Translations under genes and position numbers: made by a program
Source of the DNA: Candidatus Binatia bacterium
GTDB lineage: Bacteria; Desulfobacterota; Binatia; Bin18
Assembly: GCA_022820725.1 (NCBI GenBank)
Contig: JAJEFA010000009.1
Span: 124,001-188,000, forward strand
Length of the DNA stretch: 64,000 nucleotides
Direction of reading: 5' to 3'
Shown here: piece by piece, positions 60,456-64,000 of the stretch
Layout of the letters: the number at the start of each line of letters is the position of its first letter
Position numbering within the stretch: the first letter of the stretch is position 1
The notes under the pieces: generated by a model
What the model saw: only the letters and a program-made list of their open reading frames with translations
Told to the model about the DNA's origin: nothing
Databases searched by the model: none

Positions 60456-61427
60456 TCACGGCCTGCGGGTCTGTTGGAGGGTCGCGATCCGTTCCATGAG
60501 AGCGGACGGGAGGGGCCCTGCTTGTGCGGCGGCTATGGCGTCATCGAGTTCGGCCCGGTTCTTGGCTCCGGTTACGACCGTACTCACCCCAGGTAAACTT
60601 AACGCATAGCGCATGGCTACGATGGCAAGAGAAGAGCCGGTCTCGGCAGTCAAAAAGCCCAAATGCTGCTGCCCGAAAGCGAAGTCTACGGCCACGGGAT
60701 GATCCGCGGGCAGCGAGCGATCAACGGCCGCGGTCAGAGAACCGGCCGCAAAGGGCCGGATGCCAAATACGCCGACCTGCGCGGACCGCGCCAAGCCGAC
60801 CATCTCCAGATGATCCCGGTATGGCCCATCCTCTGCGACCCCCATCTCTCCTTCCGAATTGAGGATATTGGTCACAAGCTGAACCGTCGCCAGCCGACCA
60901 TCGGTAAAGAGTTCCCTCACCACATCGTGGCGCGCAATGCCAGTAAACCCGATCTCTCGGACAAGTCCTTCTTCCTTGAGCTGCTGCATGGTCTCAAGCA
61001 CCCCACCGGTTCCAACCACCTCTTGCAAGGTCAGTCGAAGCGGAGAGACCGGCTCCCGGGGTTCAATCTGGTTGTGCAGCTGGAAGATGTCGATCTGTTC
61101 GCGTCCCAAACGGGTGAGGCTGTCCTCCAGAGAGCGTCGGATGGCTCCAGACAGATCGCTTCGCTCACGGGGACGGATCAAGACTTTGGTTGCAAGCAGC
61201 GGCTTGGTGGCCAGGTCGGGCCAGGCCGTTCCAACGACCTCCTCGGCCTTGCCCTTTCCGTACACGGGAGCAACATCGATGATATTGATCCCGCTGGCCA
61301 CGGCGTACTTGACCGTCTCGATGCACTCCTCTTCGGTCGTTGTCCCCCATACCATCCCGATCCCGCCCCCACCCAAGGTAATGGCCGAGACGGAAAAGCT
61401 GGTTTTACCCAGGACGCGCTGCTGCAT
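60456..61427 (-). CDS. Aldo/keto reductase
   Basis: 323 residues. Catalytic tetrad present: Asp51 and Tyr56 (IIDVAPVYGKGKAEE), Lys81 (LLATKVLI) and His118 (DIFQLHNQ). The C-terminal VVTGAKNRAELDDAIAA is the NADP-binding loop of the family. It reduces an aldehyde or ketone or acts in sugar or steroid metabolism; no specific substrate is indicated. It lies 26 bp downstream of a VOC gene on the same strand. Confidence 0.92.
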   Translation of the reverse strand: MQQRVLGKTSFSVSAITLGGGGIGMVWGTTTEEECIETVKYAVASGINIIDVAPVYGKGKAEEVVGTAWPDLATKPLLATKVLIRPRERSDLSGAIRRSLEDSLTRLGREQIDIFQLHNQIEPREPVSPLRLTLQEVVGTGGVLETMQQLKEEGLVREIGFTGIARHDVVRELFTDGRLATVQLVTNILNSEGEMGVAEDGPYRDHLEMVGLARSAQVGVFGIRPFAAGSLTAAVDRSLPADHPVAVDFAFGQQHLGFLTAETGSSLAIVAMRYALSLPGVSTVVTGAKNRAELDDAIAAAQAGPLPSALMERIATLQQTRRP

Positions 61428-61453
61428 AGGTCCTCTCCATCGTCAGGCGTGAT

Positions 61454-61837
61454 TTACACCGCCCGTTTTCCCGCGTGCGATGAAGTGATGGTCAACTCGT
61501 AGGCGTCCGGCCCAACGAGCGTAAACCAGCGATGGACAGTGCCCGATTCGATTTCCGACGGCTGTAGGCCCAGATCCATATACACCTGTCTTGTTGCCAC
61601 GACATCATCGACCATCAGATCAAAAGGAGCTTTTGTCTGTGGAGGGATGGGGTCGTCGGTGGGACGCAACACGACGTGCGTGCCACCCCGCAATTCCAGC
61701 ACGGCAATCGTGTCCGATTGATGAATAAAGCGCATCCCCAATGAAACAAAATACTCGGTTGCTCGTGTGAGATCGGTCACTCGCAGCGTGGCATGGCCAA
61801 TGGCAACCGGCGGCCGGGTCTCAGCTTGCATAGCCAT
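61454..61837 (-). CDS. VOC family protein
   Basis: 127-residue glyoxalase-fold protein: GHATLRVTDLTRATEYFVSLGMRFI with His15 in the first ligand position, then FDLMVDDVVATRQVYMDLGL and HRWFTLVGPDAYELTITSSH with Glu at the C-terminal ligand position. Metal-dependent isomerase, lyase or dioxygenase of unknown substrate. Probably cotranscribed with the aldo/keto reductase. Confidence 0.83.
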   Translation of the reverse strand: MAMQAETRPPVAIGHATLRVTDLTRATEYFVSLGMRFIHQSDTIAVLELRGGTHVVLRPTDDPIPPQTKAPFDLMVDDVVATRQVYMDLGLQPSEIESGTVHRWFTLVGPDAYELTITSSHAGKRAV

Positions 61838-61885
61838 AAGGACCTCCCCTTCATCTGTGGATAATATGGGCTATTCTGCCGAATT

Positions 61886-64000
61886 TTACACGCGCTCAAT
61901 TTGACACGGCACAAAGCGATGATAGGGGCAGCCGGTAAAGGGGTCGCGGGCGGCCGTATCCGTGTAGGCGTTCATATTGACGCCGTTCAGGTCCGCGTTC
62001 GCGCCATTGCCCTCCGTCGGGTAGATCATGCCGAAACCGTTCGGCATCCAGACATGCCCCTCCATCAGTTTTTTGTCCACAACGGCCGGCAGTTCGACCT
62101 GTCCCCGCCGGGTGCGCAGCCGAACCGTGTCGCCGTCAATCACCCCCATACGTTGGGCGTCTCCGGGAGAGAGATTCAGGGCGCAGTGCGGGCCGCGGCC
62201 CTTACGCCAGCTCGGGTCGCGCTGAATGGTGTTGGCGGTCCAGCGGGTGCGCAGGCCGGAGGCCAGCACAAAGGGATAGTCCGGGTCTTCAGCCGGTCTG
62301 GTTGAGACGGCGCGGCCCAGCTCGGCCATAATTTCTTCGGGCATGAGACGGATTTTTCCATCCTCAAAACCAATGCTTTCGTCAAGGTTGGCGTCCATAT
62401 CAAGCTCGGCCACCTCGATTCCCTCGGGATGGGCCAGCAGACGCCGGAACAGCTCAAGGCCGACTTCAAAAGTACCTTTGTCCTGCCATTCCGGCCCCAG
62501 GACGCGCACGACCGCATCCTTGCGAACAACCCCGTTCATCACGGCCTGAAACCAGACGCTGGAGAGCACCGGCGAATCGAGCTGCGGTCCCAGGGTACGG
62601 TAGGCCCAGTAGAGGGGAGCCGAAAACTTTACGGCCTTGGCTGCGGTCTGGAGCGCCTTCAGATAGGCCGCGGCCCCCGCGGGTTGATGCGCGTCTTTCG
62701 CCAGCTCGTAGAGTTCCTGGGGCGGCTCGGGAACCAGGCCCATGGCCTCGGCCAGCCGATTATAGATTTCGCCTTCGGGCAGGGCTTCGCCCGGCGCGGG
62801 CAGGATGGGTGGGCGCAACTGCGTCTGGACGCGCGGATAGCCGCGCGGAAAGCTGGCCATTTCCCATTTTTCGTAACCGGTCGGGGTCGGCAGAATATAG
62901 TCGGCTACCAGGGCCGTCTCGGTCATGGTCGGTTCGACCACGACCAGCAGATCGAGGTGTTCACGCGCCTCCAGCCAGCGCTGCGTATCGGGAAAGGATA
63001 AGAGCGGGTTGGAGCCTTCCACAATCAGGGCCCGCAACCGTTCGGGGTGGTCGTGCAGAATTTCTTCGGGCACCAGCACCGGTGAGAAGATGCCCAGCCG
63101 GGTCAGGGCCGAGATCGCGCCAATGCCGGAAGCCAGGGCGCGTTCGGGCTCATCGTGACGCCGGTTGTCACGTGTCGGCGGGTTCAAATTCGAGGTGAAG
63201 ACATTGCCTCCCCGGCGTCCCATATTGCCGGTCAGGGCAATCAGCAGATGAATCAGATAGGAGTTCAGGGTCGAGAACAGCGTCATCTCCACCCCGAGGT
63301 CCCACAATAACGCGGCTGTCTTGGCCGTGGCGTATTCGGTGGCGGTGGCCACGACGTCGGCGACCTCAAGGCCGCAGCGCTGGGCCATATCGGCGATGTC
63401 CACATCGACCAGTTGGGCCTTGAGTTCCTGGTAGCCGAGCGTTTTGTTGGCAATAAACTCGGCGTCTCCGAGGTCTTGTTCGACAATGACCTTGACCATG
63501 GCCAGCAGCAGATAGACATCCGTGCCGGGCCGGACCCTGAGGTGGCGGTCGGCCTGACGGCTGGTTTCGGTAATGCGCGGGTCCACCACCACCATGGTCC
63601 GGTTTTCGTTACGCGCCAGACTTTTCAATGCGTCGGTGGGCTTATGGCCCCGGTTACTGATGTGCGGGTTGGTGCCCATGACCAGCAGAAAGTCGGCGTG
63701 GTCGTGGTCGGGATGCAACATGGTGCCGGACGAGCTGTCCAGCATCCACCTTTCGACCAGCCAGTGCTGGCTTTTCTCCTGGGCCAGCGAATTGAAAAAG
63801 CGGCGGGATTTCATCAACGACAGAAACGTAACGCCATACGGCGCGTCCAGATGGTTGGCCTGACCACCGATGCCAACCAGGCCGCAGGCACGCGGGGAAT
63901 GTCGAGCAATAATCGTACTGAGCCGCTCGGATATTTCGGCAATGGCCTGCTCCCAGCCGATCTGTTCAAACCCGCCGTCCGGCTTGCGCTTGAGCGGATG
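61886..64000 (-). CDS. Molybdopterin oxidoreductase, formate-dehydrogenase/DMSO-reductase family (5' end cut by window edge)
   Basis: 704 codons, open without interruption to the right edge; the ATG at 63817 is internal, since the frame continues upstream with HPLKRKPDGGFEQIGWEQAIAEISERLSTIIARHSPRACGLVGIGGQANHLDAPYG, matching the family N-terminal third. Further motifs are FLLVMGTNPHISNRG, VVVDPRITETSRQADRHLRVRPGTDVYLLLAM, LRALIVEGSNPLLSFPD and the C-terminal MoCo-dinucleotide domain (LNLSPGDAQRMGVIDGDTVRLRTRRGQ). Only the first 60-80 residues, with the [4Fe-4S] Cys motif, lie outside. Substrate not evident. Confidence 0.92.
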   Translation of the reverse strand, partial: HPLKRKPDGGFEQIGWEQAIAEISERLSTIIARHSPRACGLVGIGGQANHLDAPYGVTFLSLMKSRRFFNSLAQEKSQHWLVERWMLDSSSGTMLHPDHDHADFLLVMGTNPHISNRGHKPTDALKSLARNENRTMVVVDPRITETSRQADRHLRVRPGTDVYLLLAMVKVIVEQDLGDAEFIANKTLGYQELKAQLVDVDIADMAQRCGLEVADVVATATEYATAKTAALLWDLGVEMTLFSTLNSYLIHLLIALTGNMGRRGGNVFTSNLNPPTRDNRRHDEPERALASGIGAISALTRLGIFSPVLVPEEILHDHPERLRALIVEGSNPLLSFPDTQRWLEAREHLDLLVVVEPTMTETALVADYILPTPTGYEKWEMASFPRGYPRVQTQLRPPILPAPGEALPEGEIYNRLAEAMGLVPEPPQELYELAKDAHQPAGAAAYLKALQTAAKAVKFSAPLYWAYRTLGPQLDSPVLSSVWFQAVMNGVVRKDAVVRVLGPEWQDKGTFEVGLELFRRLLAHPEGIEVAELDMDANLDESIGFEDGKIRLMPEEIMAELGRAVSTRPAEDPDYPFVLASGLRTRWTANTIQRDPSWRKGRGPHCALNLSPGDAQRMGVIDGDTVRLRTRRGQVELPAVVDKKLMEGHVWMPNGFGMIYPTEGNGANADLNGVNMNAYTDTAARDPFTGCPYHRFVPCQIERV

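Noticed and set aside
1..64000. CRISPR arrays, tRNA and rRNA genes, insertion sequences
   Set aside because: No regularly spaced direct repeats, cloverleaf-like T-loop motifs, rRNA-like stretches or transposase reading frames were noticed in gene gaps.

Overview
The window is GC-rich, densely coded bacterial DNA. Most intergenic gaps are under 250 bp and none reaches 300 bp. No rRNA, tRNA, CRISPR array, transposase or phage gene was seen. The gene mix (hydantoinases, class III CoA-transferases, D-aminoacylase-type amidohydrolases, a luciferase-like monooxygenase, a secreted domain with a GDGTHT motif, many small toxin-antitoxin modules) fits an uncultured, metabolically broad bacterium such as Tectomicrobia/Entotheonella or a deltaproteobacterium-like lineage. 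That placement is an inference from gene content; no phylogenetic marker is present.

1-32.3 kb is dominated by hydrolysis of amides, cyclic amides and acylated amino acids. From the left: a truncated hydantoinase A, a RidA-like protein, a methyltransferase, a VOC protein, an amidohydrolase, a tightly coupled pair of CaiB/BaiF CoA-transferases and a divergent TetR regulator. Next come hyuA-hyuB, a hicBA module, a SnoaL-like protein, an N-carbamoyl-amino-acid hydrolase overlapping a hydantoin racemase, and an orphan Phd-type antitoxin whose toxin gene is destroyed. A second amidohydrolase, a secreted NodB-fold deacetylase, a VOC protein, mutM, an NCS2 permease with an extra C-terminal domain, a cupin, a short-chain dehydrogenase, a vapBC module and a divergent Nramp-like transporter follow. 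The first block ends with a co-directional set: cytosine-deaminase-like amidohydrolase, amidase, luciferase-like monooxygenase, cytoplasmic NodB-fold hydrolase and M55 D-aminopeptidase. The likely common job is recovering nitrogen and carbon from cyclic imides, ureides and D-amino-acid derivatives.

32.3-42.7 kb holds another RHH/PIN toxin-antitoxin pair and then an eight-gene operon with all subunits of the N-methylglutamate pathway of methylamine use: mgsA-mgsB-mgsC (N-methylglutamate synthase), four sarcosine-oxidase-like subunits in the order delta-alpha-gamma-beta (N-methylglutamate dehydrogenase) and gmaS (gamma-glutamylmethylamide synthetase). A good sigma70-type promoter lies in front of it.

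43.0-53.7 kb is a four-gene operon for exported proteins: a small GDGTHT-domain protein, two very large tandem-duplicated proteins with carboxypeptidase-regulatory-like domains, and a YVTN beta-propeller/di-haem cytochrome. The second large gene is split by a frameshift at a run of nine C. The two giants and the unrelated cytochrome all end in the same residues, DLERLE, a possible C-terminal tag.

53.8-64 kb returns to metabolism: a GltS-like transporter, an LCAT-like lipase, a YtcJ-like amidohydrolase, a divergent pair of a class I glutamine amidotransferase and a DUF1028 protein, a small unknown protein, an aldo/keto reductase, a VOC protein and a molybdopterin oxidoreductase cut by the right edge. 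Several families of short palindromic intergenic repeats are scattered through the window.
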